Below, one piece after another: positions 9,836-18,522 of a DNA stretch of 64,000 nt. The notes under the pieces are model-generated. The model saw only the letters and a list, made by a program, of their open reading frames with translations. It made no database searches and was not told the DNA's origin. This DNA is from an uncultured Solirubrobacterales bacterium (GTDB lineage Bacteria; Actinomycetota; Thermoleophilia; Solirubrobacterales; JACPNS01), in NCBI GenBank assembly GCA_937128795.1, contig CAKZMQ010000010.1, positions 38,768 through 102,767 on the forward strand, read 5' to 3'. The first letter of the stretch is position 1; each line of letters starts with the position of its first letter. Both the position numbers and the translations under genes were made by a program.

Positions 9836-10384
9836 TCACTCGTACCAACCCGGTCCTTCTGGTTCGTTGTGCGTGAACATCACCGGCTCGCCGCCGAGCG
9901 CAAAGTCGCGGCGTTGGGGGAATCCCTCGTAATCCTCCGGCATCAAGATGCGGCGAAGATCGGGGTGGCCGTCGAAGATCACGCCAAAGAAGTCATAAAT
10001 CTCGCGCTCCTGGAAGTCGGCGGTCGGGAACAGCTCGACGGCGCTGGCGACGTGCGGATCGTCGATTTCAAGGCGGACCTTCACGCGAATCCGCTCGACG
10101 CGACGCATGTTCAGCAGCTCGTAGTGCACGCCGAGCCGCGGCGCTTCCGGCAGGTAGTCGACGCCGTGAACGCTGGCGAGAAAGCCGTAGCCCTGCGTTT
10201 GATCTTCTTTCAAGAACTTCAGGACCGCCAGCAATGCCGACGGCGTCACCTCGACGCAGGCCTGCTCGCGGTAATACGAGGTTTCGACGACCACGTCGGC
10301 ACCGACGTGTTCGCGCAGCGCGTTGGCAATCAGCTCGAGACCGGGTGCGTCAGGCACTGGACCCTCCCGCGGCGGGTCTTCCAT
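9836..10384 (-). CDS. nuoC: NADH-quinone oxidoreductase subunit C (30-kDa type)
   Basis: Peripheral-arm scaffold subunit, 182 residues. The family signature ERE(I)[17 protein letters not shown] is present near residue 130. Start choice is uncertain. ATG 10384 would overlap nuoB by 35 nt. GTG 10357 overlaps it by 8 nt (GTGCCTGA, the same arrangement as nuoK/nuoL) and follows a GGGAGGG ribosome-binding-like run, giving 173 residues. I keep the longer form but think GTG 10357 is at least as likely. Confidence 0.93.
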   Translation of the reverse strand: MEDPPREGPVPDAPGLELIANALREHVGADVVVETSYYREQACVEVTPSALLAVLKFLKEDQTQGYGFLASVHGVDYLPEAPRLGVHYELLNMRRVERIRVKVRLEIDDPHVASAVELFPTADFQEREIYDFFGVIFDGHPDLRRILMPEDYEGFPQRRDFALGGEPVMFTHNEPEGPGWYE

Positions 10385-11114
10385 TGCCCTTCTGCAGGCG
10401 ACGCTCGGCGATCAGCTGATCGAGATCTACGTCGTGCGGCGCGTTGGCGGTGCCGTACGGGTACTCCTCGGTGCCGAAGGCGTCGTAGCGCTCGCGCCAG
10501 CCGAGATCGGGATTGCCTTTGATCTTGCGCTGAAGTTTGATCAGTCCGTAGATCAACGCCTCCGGCCGCGGCGGGCAGCCCGGCACGTGCACGTCGATCG
10601 GCAGAAATTTGTCGGCACCCTGCACGATCGCGTAGTTGCTGAACACCCCACCGCTGCTGCTGCATGCGCCCATCGCGATGACCCACTTGGGCTCGAGCAT
10701 CTGATCGTAGATGCGGCGGATCACCGGTGCCATCTTGATCGAGACGCGGCCCGAGAGGATCAGCAGGTCGGCCTGACGAGGCGATGCGCGAAAGGCTTCG
10801 CTGCCGAAACGCGCGACGTCGTATCGCGCGCTGACGATCGACATCATCTCGATCGCGCAGCAGGCGAGTCCGAAGGTCATCGGAAAGACCGTCTGCGAAC
10901 GCGCCCAGTTGAGCGCCTTGTCGAGCGTCGTCAACATCACGGCCTCTTCGACGTACTTCTCGAAGTCGTCGCTCTCGATATCGCCCTTGAGCATCTCGCG
11001 CGCCCGCAGCTGACGGGCGCGGAACTCCTCCGGCGAACCGGGCTGATCCGTGTAAAACGGATTGGGCAGAGCGCCGCCGGGGTTGTCGCTGCCGTTTGCG
11101 CTGTCCGGTGTCAT
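10350..11114 (-). CDS. nuoB: NADH-quinone oxidoreductase subunit B (cluster N2)
   Basis: Carries cluster N2, the last iron-sulfur cluster before quinone. The start is taken at ATG 11114, which makes a 4-nt ATGA overlap with nuoA and gives 254 residues. The open frame upstream to 11141 only shadows nuoA. N2 ligands are Cys85 and Cys86 (the tandem LACCAIEM), Cys151 (GACSSSGG) and Cys180 (GCPPRPEA). N- and C-terminal hydrophilic extensions make it longer than E. coli NuoB. Confidence 0.96.
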   Translation of the reverse strand: MTPDSANGSDNPGGALPNPFYTDQPGSPEEFRARQLRAREMLKGDIESDDFEKYVEEAVMLTTLDKALNWARSQTVFPMTFGLACCAIEMMSIVSARYDVARFGSEAFRASPRQADLLILSGRVSIKMAPVIRRIYDQMLEPKWVIAMGACSSSGGVFSNYAIVQGADKFLPIDVHVPGCPPRPEALIYGLIKLQRKIKGNPDLGWRERYDAFGTEEYPYGTANAPHDVDLDQLIAERRLQKGNGRPAAGGSSA

Positions 11115-11485
11115 TCCCAATCGAGCGCTCCCCGTCGCCACGCCTGCGCGAAGCCGACGAACAGCAGGGCGACGAACAGGACCACCTTGCCGAGCGCGAC
11201 GGCGCCGAACTCCTGGAGTTGCGTCGCGATTGGATAGAGAAACAGCACTTCAACGTCAAACAGGATGAAAAGCATCGCAATCAGGTAGAAGCTGATCCCA
11301 AAGCGGAAGCCCTTCTTGACCTCTGATGGCAGGCCGCACTCGTACGGATCCTCCTGCGCCTCCTTGGACGGCGTCCAGGACTTTGGCTTCTTCGGCCCGA
11401 TCAGCCGATTTCCAAACGTGAAGAGCACACCCACGACCAGTCCAAGAATCAGGAAAACGAGCACCGGGAGGTAGTTGTTGAGCAT
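11111..11485 (-). CDS. nuoA: NADH-quinone oxidoreductase subunit A
   Basis: First gene of the nuo operon; a small three-helix membrane subunit next to the quinone chamber. I choose ATG 11485 (124 residues, the usual length) because the preceding AGAGAG lies at ribosome-binding distance and because residues before it in the same frame are not conserved-looking. The core [12 protein letters not shown] motif with its essential Cys and Glu is present near residue 45, followed by the paired helices around [10 protein letters not shown]. Confidence 0.95.
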   Translation of the reverse strand: MLNNYLPVLVFLILGLVVGVLFTFGNRLIGPKKPKSWTPSKEAQEDPYECGLPSEVKKGFRFGISFYLIAMLFILFDVEVLFLYPIATQLQEFGAVALGKVVLFVALLFVGFAQAWRRGALDWE

Positions 11486-11583
11486 TGTCGGCTCTCTATC
11501 TGTCTTCAGTTTGTTGGGGGTCTGGTCGGCTCGGCTACTTGCCGACCGATGCCTACGCCAGTCCGGGCGCGACAACGCGATCC

Positions 11584-11612
11584 ATCATACGACATTGTGA
11601 CACTGTGTTACA
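11584..11612 (-). promoter_or_regulatory. Promoter of the nuo operon with overlapping palindromic operator
   Basis: On the minus strand a -35 hexamer TGTAAC (11612-11607), a 17-nt spacer and a -10 hexamer TATGAT (11589-11584) precede nuoA, implying a leader of about 90 nt. An inverted repeat TGTGACAC-t-GTGTTACA (11596-11612, 7 of 8 pairs) covers the -35 box and part of the spacer, a classic position for repression. Streptomyces Rex is known to control nuo genes, but this repeat is 17 bp and departs from the Rex consensus, so the regulator is left open. Confidence 0.55.
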
Positions 11613-11678
11613 TAGTGATTAACCGCGCAAACTCTCGATTCCAGCGCAGATCAGCAGCGGCGTCATAGGCTTGTGCCC

Positions 11679-12113
11679 ATGCCTGAAGTCCACCTTGTAA
11701 TGGGTGTCACAATGTTTGCCGCGAACCTGGTCGCCGGCCTGTGGGGAATCGTCGCCTGGTTGACGCGCACACCCTCGGTGTTCTTCTGGCACCTCTTGCG
11801 CTTCGCCCAGGTCACGATCGTCCTGCAGATCGTGCTCGGAGTCGTGCTCGTACTGAGCGGTTTCGAGGCGTCGACCGACATCCACTACCTGTATGGCGTG
11901 CTGCCGCTGCCGCTGATGCTCGTGACCGAACTGATGCGTGTCGGCGCCGCCCAGCACGTGGTCGGCGACATCGAGTACGACAAGCTGCCCGACGACGAGG
12001 CCCGTGGCCTCGCGATGCAGATCTTCATCGCCGAGACCCGTGTGATGGCCCTCGGCTGTCTGATCATCGCCGCGCTGGCACTTCGAGCCGGCACGACCAG
12101 TGGCGGTTTCTAG
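11679..12113 (+). CDS. Four-helix integral membrane protein of unknown function
   Basis: A protein of 144 residues with four predicted membrane helices. I do not recognise a characterised family. Conserved-looking charged residues sit between helices (ASTDIHYLYG and DIEYDKLPDDEARGL). The start is ATG 11679, not the GTG 6 nt upstream, because a -10 box TAGGCT ends 7 nt before it, as expected for a leaderless mRNA. It is divergent from nuoA. Its stop overlaps that of the convergent flavin reductase gene by 4 nt (CTAG). A respiratory-membrane role would be guesswork. Confidence 0.8.
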   Translation: MPEVHLVMGVTMFAANLVAGLWGIVAWLTRTPSVFFWHLLRFAQVTIVLQIVLGVVLVLSGFEASTDIHYLYGVLPLPLMLVTELMRVGAAQHVVGDIEYDKLPDDEARGLAMQIFIAETRVMALGCLIIAALALRAGTTSGGF

Positions 12114-12601
12114 GGTCGTTCGCCAAGCAGACGCGAGTAAGCACCGCGGTGGTAGATCAGCGGCTCCCCGCCACTGGCACCAAACTCTTCGACGGCCACG
12201 ATGCCGATCTCGTGGTCTCCGCCGGGGCGCAGGTCCTCGAGTGACCCGGTGAACCAGGCGAGTGAACCTTCCAGCACCGGCACACCTGCTCGTTCACTCC
12301 AGTCGACGCCGGCGAACTTTTCCTCTTCGCTGGCCTTCGACGCAAACACATGCGACAGCGCCTTCTGATCCGCGGCGAGGACGTTCACCGCAACGCGCCC
12401 AGTCGCCTCCGCTGCGACGCGAGTACGTGCGTTGCGATCGAAGCAGACGATCATCAACAGCGGGTCGAGCGACAGCGAGGTGATCGCATTTGCAGTCATC
12501 CCGGTCGGGCCGTTTTCGGAGAATGCGGTGACCACGCAAACGCCCGTGGCGAAGTGTCCGATCGCGTCGCGGAACCTGCGTGTCTCGGCCTGATCACTCA
12601 T
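12110..12601 (-). CDS. Flavin reductase-like, FMN-binding split-barrel protein
   Basis: A protein of 163 residues matching the flavin reductase / RutF-HpaC family. These use NAD(P)H to reduce FMN or FAD for partner monooxygenases. The typical N-terminus (FRDAIGHFATGVCVVTA, then GPTGMTANAITSLSLDP) and the SLAWFTGSLE segment are present. No monooxygenase gene is adjacent; the two luciferase-like proteins near 47-50 kb are possible partners, which is only inference. It converges with the gene before it and overlaps it by 4 nt. Confidence 0.88.
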   Translation of the reverse strand: MSDQAETRRFRDAIGHFATGVCVVTAFSENGPTGMTANAITSLSLDPLLMIVCFDRNARTRVAAEATGRVAVNVLAADQKALSHVFASKASEEEKFAGVDWSERAGVPVLEGSLAWFTGSLEDLRPGGDHEIGIVAVEEFGASGGEPLIYHRGAYSRLLGERP

Positions 12602-12688
12602 CGCACGGGGTATTCAACACCACGCGCGGAACGCGTCATCCATGCGGCGACCGCAATTCCCGATTTCGGTCGCGTATTATCCCCGCCC

Positions 12689-13081
12689 GTGAAGTTCAAT
12701 CGACCCCGAACCTTGCTGATCGCGGTGGTCGCCTTTGCGGCGCTCGTGGTCTCTGGATGCGGAAGCCAGGGCATCAGCGTGCCCAAGAGCGAAACCGCCG
12801 CCTACAGCGGCGCGGAACTGTTCGCTCAGCGCTGCGGCGGCTGCCATACGATCTCCGCTGCCGGTACGACTGGGTCGAAGCCCGATGGCGAGGTCAACTC
12901 GAAGGACCGCACGAACGGCCCGAACTTTGACCAGCGCAAGGAGTCTTACGCGTCCGCAATCACCGCGATACGACAAGGCGGATTCTCTGGCGCGATCATG
13001 CCCGGCAACATCGTCACCGGTGAAGACGCCGAAGATGTCGCCACCTTCCTCGCCAAGTATTCGGGCAAGAGCAGCGAATAG
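12689..13081 (+). CDS. Lipoprotein c-type cytochrome (class I, mono-haem)
   Basis: A membrane-anchored electron carrier of 130 residues. The signal peptide ends in a lipobox VSGC with lipidated Cys24. The haem-binding motif CGGCH is at residues 49-53. A distal methionine ligand is likely in AIMPGN near residue 103. The start is GTG 12689, because TATTAT ends 8 nt upstream (leaderless). The frame is open further upstream only because it shadows the antisense flavin reductase gene. Nearby nuo genes suggest a respiratory role, but the partner oxidase is not in the window. Confidence 0.88.
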   Translation: MKFNRPRTLLIAVVAFAALVVSGCGSQGISVPKSETAAYSGAELFAQRCGGCHTISAAGTTGSKPDGEVNSKDRTNGPNFDQRKESYASAITAIRQGGFSGAIMPGNIVTGEDAEDVATFLAKYSGKSSE

Positions 13082-13174
13082 TTTCGATCGACCGGCTTTC
13101 CGCTCGCCGGTGGCTGGACCGGTCGCCGTTGACTTCGCTGGTCGCCGTCCGCGCGGTCGATAGGTTTTGACGCG

Positions 13175-14422
13175 ATGCTCGACCTCAAAGCGATTCGCAA
13201 CGACCCCCAGCCAGCGCTGGACGCACTCGCCCGCCGCAAGGACGGTTCGGACGCACGCCTGACCGAAGCCCTTGAGCTCGACAAACGCCGCCGCGAAATC
13301 CTGCCACGGTCGGAAGAGATCTCCGCACGCCAGAACGCGGCCAACGATGCGATTGCCGCCGCCAAGCGCGACGGGGGCGACGCCCAGGCAGCGATCGACG
13401 AGATGAAGGTGATCGCCGCGGAGGGCAAGCAGCTCAAAGAAGAGCTGACCGACGTTGAGGAGCGCCTGAATGAGGTGATGGCCGGGGTGCCAAACCCACC
13501 CGATCCCTCAGCCGCCGACGAAGACACCGAAATCAGCCGCTGGGGCGAAGGCGCCGACGGCGGTCGCGACCACGTCGAGCTGGCCGGTGACATGATCGAC
13601 CTCGAGGCCGGGGCGAAGGTCGCTGGCTCTCGCTTCGCTTATCTGAAGGGCGACCTGGTCCGACTCGAGTTGGCGATCATCCAGTTCATGGTCGACAAGC
13701 TTGGCGACCTCGGCTTCACGCCGGTAATCACCCCGGTGCTCGTCCGCGAACGCGCACTGTTCGGCACAGGCTTTCTCCCTGATACCGAGCAACAGATATA
13801 CCGACTCGCCGACGACGACCTCTACCTGACCGGCACGTCCGAGGTCCCGCTTGCGAGCCTGCACGACGGTGAGATCCTCGACGCCGACGATCTTCCGCTG
13901 CGCTACGCGGGCATCTCTCCCTGCTTCCGCCGCGAAGCCGGCGCCGCCGGCAAAGACACGCGAGGCATTTTCCGCGTCCACCAGTTCGAAAAAGTCGAGA
14001 TGTTCGTTTTCTGTGACCCGAACAAAAGCACCGAGGAGCACGAACGCATCCTCTCGATCGAGGAATCGATCATGCAGGACCTCGGGTTGCCATATCGCGT
14101 CGTGAATATTGCGGTCGACGACCTCGGTTCGTCGGCGGCCAAGAAGTACGACATCGAGGCATGGCTTCCTAGCCAGAAGGCCTACCGAGAACTAACGTCC
14201 TGTTCAAACACGACCGATTATCAGGCAAGACGTTTGGGTATACGTGTCCGATCCAAGGATGGAGGCGGGATGAAAACCGCACACACGCTGAATGGAACAG
14301 CGACGGCGCTTGGCCGGACGATAATTGCAATACTTGAAAATCATCAGAACGAAGACGGCTCCGTTTCCGTTCCGCAGGTGCTGCAGGGCTTCGGCGCACC
14401 GTCAAGTATCGGCTCGACCTAG
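13175..14422 (+). CDS. serS: Serine--tRNA ligase
   Basis: Class II aminoacyl-tRNA synthetase, 415 residues. The N-terminal coiled-coil arm that reads the long variable arm of tRNA-Ser covers roughly residues 25-105. Motif 2 (PCFRREAGAAGKDTRGIFRVHQF) and the C-terminal motif 3 region (HTLNGTATALGRTIIAILEN) are intact. A -10 box TAGGTT ends 8 nt before the ATG, so the mRNA is probably leaderless. From about 14165 to the stop, codon use changes sharply (AGA, ATA, CTA, GGA, TTG appear), unlike the first 330 codons. Two tRNA-Ser genes lie in the same window. Confidence 0.97.
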   Translation: MLDLKAIRNDPQPALDALARRKDGSDARLTEALELDKRRREILPRSEEISARQNAANDAIAAAKRDGGDAQAAIDEMKVIAAEGKQLKEELTDVEERLNEVMAGVPNPPDPSAADEDTEISRWGEGADGGRDHVELAGDMIDLEAGAKVAGSRFAYLKGDLVRLELAIIQFMVDKLGDLGFTPVITPVLVRERALFGTGFLPDTEQQIYRLADDDLYLTGTSEVPLASLHDGEILDADDLPLRYAGISPCFRREAGAAGKDTRGIFRVHQFEKVEMFVFCDPNKSTEEHERILSIEESIMQDLGLPYRVVNIAVDDLGSSAAKKYDIEAWLPSQKAYRELTSCSNTTDYQARRLGIRVRSKDGGGMKTAHTLNGTATALGRTIIAILENHQNEDGSVSVPQVLQGFGAPSSIGST

Positions 14423-14433
14423 ATCGGAGAAAC

Positions 14434-15114
14434 ATGACCAAGGTTCTAATCGCTGACGACCACCACATCGTACGTGACGCGATCAAGCTGCGCTTGCTCG
14501 AGAACGACGACATCGACGTAGTCGGCGAGGCTGCCAACGGGCTCGAGGCGATTGACCTTGCAAAGAGCGAGAAGCCCGAAGTGGTGATCATGGATGTTGA
14601 GATGCCCGCGATCGACGGGATCGCGGCTACCAAGCAGATCATCGAGCAGTCACCGGGTACCAAGGTGATCATCTTCACCGCCCATCCCCAGCCCGACCTG
14701 CTCGCACTCGCGTTGCGCGCCGGAGCAACCGGCTATGTGCTCAAGTCATCGAGCGCCCAAGAGCTTCACGAGGCAGTCCATACCGTCGCCGGTGGTGGCA
14801 CGTTCGTGAACGGCGGCTTCGACGCACCCTCGCCCGGCGTCAGCAATCTGGAGGCGCTTTCACCGCGAGAGGTCGAGATTCTTCAGCTGCTCGCCGAGGG
14901 CAAGCGCGCCAAGGACATTGCCAACGAGCTTTCGCTCAGCCCCGCCACGGTTCACACTCACGTGCGCAACGCAATCAGCAAGCTTGAGGTCGACACCCGC
15001 ACGCAGGCAGTCGCTCTGGCCGTGCGCTTTCGGTATCTGGTCGACGCACCGGATCTCGAAGACGAGTTGGGCGAACTGCCGCCAGACAACGGCGCGATTT
15101 TGCCGAACGGCTGA
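14434..15114 (+). CDS. NarL/FixJ-type response regulator (orphan)
   Basis: A two-component regulator of 226 residues. The receiver domain (1-120) has the acidic pair Asp8/Asp9, the phospho-acceptor Asp54 (VIMDVEMP) and Lys103-type residue in YVLKSSS. A LuxR-type helix-turn-helix follows (LSPREVEILQLLAEG to about residue 205) with a short acidic tail. No histidine kinase is adjacent, so its partner is elsewhere. It follows serS by 11 nt with a GGAG ribosome-binding site and is probably co-transcribed. Confidence 0.93.
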   Translation: MTKVLIADDHHIVRDAIKLRLLENDDIDVVGEAANGLEAIDLAKSEKPEVVIMDVEMPAIDGIAATKQIIEQSPGTKVIIFTAHPQPDLLALALRAGATGYVLKSSSAQELHEAVHTVAGGGTFVNGGFDAPSPGVSNLEALSPREVEILQLLAEGKRAKDIANELSLSPATVHTHVRNAISKLEVDTRTQAVALAVRFRYLVDAPDLEDELGELPPDNGAILPNG

Positions 15115-15116
15115 AT

Positions 15117-15181
15117 CCGGTTTCGTTCGGACAACCGGCAACGCAAGGCGCTGGAGCGATTTCCCCAGCGCCATTCTGCGT
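15117..15181. terminator. Tandem hairpins between convergent genes, no U-tract
   Basis: Two stem-loops fill the gap between the convergent response regulator and secreted-protein genes. CCGGTT (15117-15122) pairs with AACCGG (15133-15138). GGCGCTGG (15147-15154) pairs with CCAGCGCC (15165-15172), and the flanking ACGCA (15141-15145) pairs with TGCGT (15177-15181). No run of T follows on either strand. They probably act as a bidirectional terminator of the U-less kind proposed for Actinobacteria. Confidence 0.5.
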
Positions 15182-15187
15182 GGCCGA

Positions 15188-15946
15188 TTACTCGTAGAAT
15201 GCCGCGATCTTCACGTCGAGCTTTTTGACCGTGCGCAGGTAGGCGTATGGCCTGCCACGACGCTGACGTTTCGCGGTGATCTTGGTCCGCAGACTCGTCA
15301 TGATGAAACGCGAGCCCGCTGGTAGAGCCGCAATGATCGCTGGCGGCATATCTACCACGTCCGGCACATCAATCGTGATCGTGCCGCGGCGCGAGACCGG
15401 GACGAGCACGTTGATCGAAACACCGGCGAGCGGTTTGGTCGTTCGAATAACGGCCAGGAATCGTGCCGTTTGCCCGCGACCCGGGCGGTAGTTGTAGAGC
15501 GTGATCCTGCCGCGGACGGGCGCGAGCACGCCGAGCAGGCTTGCGCTCTGGCCCGGTTGACCGAAGATTCCGGACACGCGGCCGGTGCCGATCTTCGACC
15601 GCCGTGAACAACGGGCAGCGGCACCATTGTTCGGAATTCGTGCACGGCAGCGCGGTACGCCTCGCGCTCGGCTGTTCCATTTCAGCGCCCGCGACGATAT
15701 TTGGATGCGCGTGACGCGCTCCGGCGTAAACGCTGAGTTGACATGTGTGTTGGTGTAGGTCAACGACGCACGAATCTCGCGCTTCGCCTTTTTCGCCCCG
15801 GCTCCGCTCACGGTCACACCGGCTTTCCCGGTGGCCGCTTTGGCCGAGACTGTGCTGAACGTCAACATCACTACTGCCGCGATCGCGAATGCGATCAACG
15901 GATAAATCGTTGTTCGGAGCGAATGCTCCACTGTGTAATTGCGCAT
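15188..15946 (-). CDS. Secreted protein of unknown function
   Basis: A protein of 252 residues with a signal sequence: basic start, a hydrophobic stretch at about 14-35 and an Ala-rich cleavage region SAKAA. The mature part is rich in Arg, Thr and Val with beta-strand-like alternation and no cysteine-rich or catalytic motif I recognise; two cysteines lie in VPRCRARIP and AARCSRR. A GGGGGA ribosome-binding run precedes the ATG. Similar small beta-rich exported proteins occur elsewhere in the window (40337-40834, 40926-42359), but I see no direct repeat between them. Confidence 0.7.
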   Translation of the reverse strand: MRNYTVEHSLRTTIYPLIAFAIAAVVMLTFSTVSAKAATGKAGVTVSGAGAKKAKREIRASLTYTNTHVNSAFTPERVTRIQISSRALKWNSRARGVPRCRARIPNNGAAARCSRRSKIGTGRVSGIFGQPGQSASLLGVLAPVRGRITLYNYRPGRGQTARFLAVIRTTKPLAGVSINVLVPVSRRGTITIDVPDVVDMPPAIIAALPAGSRFIMTSLRTKITAKRQRRGRPYAYLRTVKKLDVKIAAFYE

Positions 15947-16061
15947 TTGGTATCCCCCAATGCCTATTGGCGTGGCTTTGCAAATGCGTCCGGACGCATC
16001 TCCCTCTTAAACACCCTTACCCGCTACAAGGTGCGAAATCACCGCGAGTAATCTCATCTGC

Positions 16062-16148
16062 GGAGGGTTGGCAGAGCGGTTGAATGCGCTGGTCTTGAAA
16101 ACCAGTAACGGGGAAACTCGTTCGAGGGTTCGAATCCCTCACCCTCCG
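16062..16148 (+). tRNA. tRNA-Ser (anticodon TGA)
   Basis: An 87-nt cloverleaf with a long variable arm. The acceptor stem GGAGGGT pairs with ACCCTCC; discriminator G is at 16148. The anticodon stem CTGGT/ACCAG encloses the loop CTTGAAA with anticodon TGA at 16096-16098. The T-arm GAGGGTTCGAATCCCTC is standard. CCA is not encoded. A TAATCT -10 box (16049-16054) lies 7 nt upstream. Confidence 0.97.
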
Positions 16149-16266
16149 TGTCCTATACGGAAGTGCGCACAACTCGGAGAAAAGCGACTAAACTGATCCG
16201 AATTCAAGCTGTTTTCCCAGGCGATCGGTTCCAAAGGCGGGCTGACCGCCACCAAGGAGTGTTCAG

Positions 16267-16944
<678 letters not shown>

Positions 16945-16982
16945 TTGAATCGCGTTCTGTTCGGCGTTTTGCGCCGCATTTG

Positions 16983-17016
16983 GAGGCCCGGCAATCACTG
17001 CCGGGCCTCTTTTTTT
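16983..17016 (+). terminator. Rho-independent terminator of the peroxiredoxin gene
   Basis: A perfect 11-bp stem, GAGGCCCGGCA (16983-16993) with TGCCGGGCCTC (16999-17009), closes a 5-nt loop and is followed by seven T (17010-17016). It is the only classical U-tract terminator I see in the window, which sets off the U-less hairpins elsewhere. Confidence 0.93.
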
Positions 17017-17037
17017 GAAACTTTTTTGCACGGGGTC

Positions 17038-17066
17038 TTGAAATAGTTAGGGTTACCTAATACAAT
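17038..17066 (+). promoter_or_regulatory. Strong sigma-A-type promoter with palindromic operator in the spacer
   Basis: TTGAAA (17038-17043), a 17-nt spacer and TACAAT (17061-17066) form a near-consensus promoter. The spacer holds the inverted repeat TTAGG-gtta-CCTAA (17047-17060), directly abutting the -10 box. The arms resemble half-sites of DtxR/IdeR iron boxes, but the element is shorter than the 19-bp consensus. The transcript would start near 17073. The only open frame it could serve before 17333 is 28 codons (ATG 17094 to TGA 17180), ending inside the loop of the next hairpin. Confidence 0.6.
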
Positions 17067-17072
17067 CCGACC

Positions 17073-17290
17073 TCGTGACTAGGAATTGTCGGAATGAAGG
17101 CTTTGACCGGCAGTTCGCCGTCACGGAATTCGGGGTTCGCCTCGGGCGGGACCTGGCGTGCGGCGATGCACATGCTCTGAGCAAGGGGGTAGTTCTGTCG
17201 CCGCACGCCAGGTCCCGTGCGAAAGAACTCTGACGCGCCCATGCCCCGACCGAAAAACTGACGGGGGTCGAACTTTCGGTCGGGGCGTGA
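17073..17290 (+). ncRNA. Candidate structured small RNA or leader with two perfect hairpins
   Basis: This is most of the 388-base gene-free stretch 16945-17332. Downstream of the promoter at 17038-17066 lie two strong stem-loops. The first has 20-bp perfect arms at 17147-17166 and 17198-17217, plus an outer TTCGC/GCGAA pair. The second has 13-bp perfect arms GCCCCGACCGAAA (17243-17255) and its complement (17274-17286), with further GCGC pairing outside. No T-run follows. It could be a small RNA ending in U-less terminators, or a regulatory leader for the SRPBCC gene at 17333. No known RNA family is recognised. Confidence 0.35.
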
Positions 17291-17332
17291 TGCGCAGACA
17301 ACCAGTGGCCTTGGATCTGTAAAGTTGCGCAG

Positions 17333-17776
17333 ATGCAGATTGTCAATTCGATTGAAATCGCCGCCCCGCGCGACAGAGTCTTCGAACTGCTCGCGGACAT
17401 CCCCAACGCGGCCGAAAACATTTCGGCGATCGAAACGATCGAGATGCTCAGCGACGGCCCCGTCGGTGTGGGCACTCGTTGGCGCGAGATGCGCAAGATG
17501 ATGGGCAAGGAGGCGACCGAGGAGATGTGGATCGTCGACTTCAACCCCGCGGCGTCGTATTCGGTGGAGGCAGAGTCGCACGGGATGCAATACCGAACGG
17601 ACATCGTCTTCGAGGCGACCGGCGAAAACTCGACTTTGGTCACGCAGACGTTCGCCGGCAAACCGGTGACGCTCGCCGCGAAGTTGTTCACGCCGATCGG
17701 CTGGCTGTTCAAGGGTCCAACAAAGAAGGCGCTACAGAAAGACCTTGTCGAGCTGAAACAGAAGCTCGAGTCTTAA
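17333..17776 (+). CDS. SRPBCC-fold (polyketide cyclase/START-like) protein
   Basis: A ligand-binding helix-grip protein of 147 residues. The N-terminus (IVNSIEIAAPRDRVFELLADIPNAAENI) and the TRWREMRKMMGKEATEEMWIVDF segment are typical of the SRPBCC superfamily. The C-terminal amphipathic helix (KKALQKDLVELKQKLE) closes the cavity. The ligand is unknown. TAAAGT ends 7 nt before the ATG (leaderless). A long open frame on the opposite strand over this gene is an artefact of high GC. Confidence 0.85.
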   Translation: MQIVNSIEIAAPRDRVFELLADIPNAAENISAIETIEMLSDGPVGVGTRWREMRKMMGKEATEEMWIVDFNPAASYSVEAESHGMQYRTDIVFEATGENSTLVTQTFAGKPVTLAAKLFTPIGWLFKGPTKKALQKDLVELKQKLES

Positions 17777-17785
17777 CGGATTTGG

Positions 17786-18451
17786 TCAGCTGACAAGTTC
17801 GTCGGCTGCGCCGAGTGCGTATGCGACTCCGGTGGCGCTGGCGCAGCGGTAGCCGTTCGGGTTTTTCGCTAGGTACTGCTGGTGGTAGTCCTCGGCGTAA
17901 AAGAAGTCACGCTCCAGCTCGATGTCCTTGATCTCGGTTGTGATCTCGTCGTAACCGGCAGCCGTGAGGATCGGCTGGTAGCGCTCAACTGACGCTTCGG
18001 CGATGTGTCGTTGCTCGATGCTTATGGGATAGATACCGCTGCGGTACTGCGTGCCGATGTCGTTGCCCTGGCGCATGCCCTGGGTTGGGTCGTGATCCTC
18101 CCAGAAGATCTTCAGCAGCTGCTCGTAGCTGATCTTTTTGGGGTCGAAGACGACCAGCGTGGCTTCGGTGTGCCCGGTCATGCCGGAGCAGACCTCGTCA
18201 TAAGTTGGATTCGGCGTGAATCCGCCGATGTACCCGACTGCTGTGCTGTAAACGCCAGTCAGTTTCCAGAACGCCTCCTCTGTGCCCCAAAAACACCCGT
18301 TGCCGAATACAGCTATTTCGAAACCGGGCGGCCACGGCCCCTTGATCGGATTACCGTTGACGAAGTGGCGGTCGCCCGGATCGATCGGCGTCGGCCTGCC
18401 CGGCAGTGCGGCCTCTTGGGGCGGCATTTCTGGTTCGCGGCGAAAAAGCAT
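17786..18451 (-). CDS. msrA: Peptide-methionine (S)-S-oxide reductase
   Basis: Repairs oxidised methionine in proteins using thioredoxin. At 221 residues it has the long-form length with an N-terminal extension of ~45. The catalytic Cys53 lies in the family motif GNGCFWGTE. The [20 protein letters not shown] region and the C-terminal [17 protein letters not shown] with a resolving-cysteine candidate are present. The -10 box TAAATT ends 9 nt upstream of the ATG. It fits functionally with the nearby peroxiredoxin, but the two are not in one operon. Confidence 0.95.
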   Translation of the reverse strand: MLFRREPEMPPQEAALPGRPTPIDPGDRHFVNGNPIKGPWPPGFEIAVFGNGCFWGTEEAFWKLTGVYSTAVGYIGGFTPNPTYDEVCSGMTGHTEATLVVFDPKKISYEQLLKIFWEDHDPTQGMRQGNDIGTQYRSGIYPISIEQRHIAEASVERYQPILTAAGYDEITTEIKDIELERDFFYAEDYHQQYLAKNPNGYRCASATGVAYALGAADELVS

Positions 18452-18522
18452 CGTGCGATCAATTTACTGGTTCGATCGTTTTCAGTTGGCAGCCGGCCCG
18501 CGACGTCCATAGAATCCGCACG

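Noticed and set aside
12350..12688. N-terminal extension of the cytochrome c gene
   Set aside because: It is a shadow of the flavin reductase gene on the other strand; GTG 12689 gives a clean lipoprotein signal and a -10 box at the right distance.
17047..17060. Full DtxR/IdeR iron box
   Set aside because: Only the outer half-sites TTAGG/CCTAA match; the element is 14 bp instead of 19 and lacks the central part.
17053..17712. Long minus-strand open frame over the structured region and the SRPBCC gene
   Set aside because: Its product is Ser/Arg/Ala-rich without family similarity, it runs through both hairpins, and the plus-strand SRPBCC gene explains the region.
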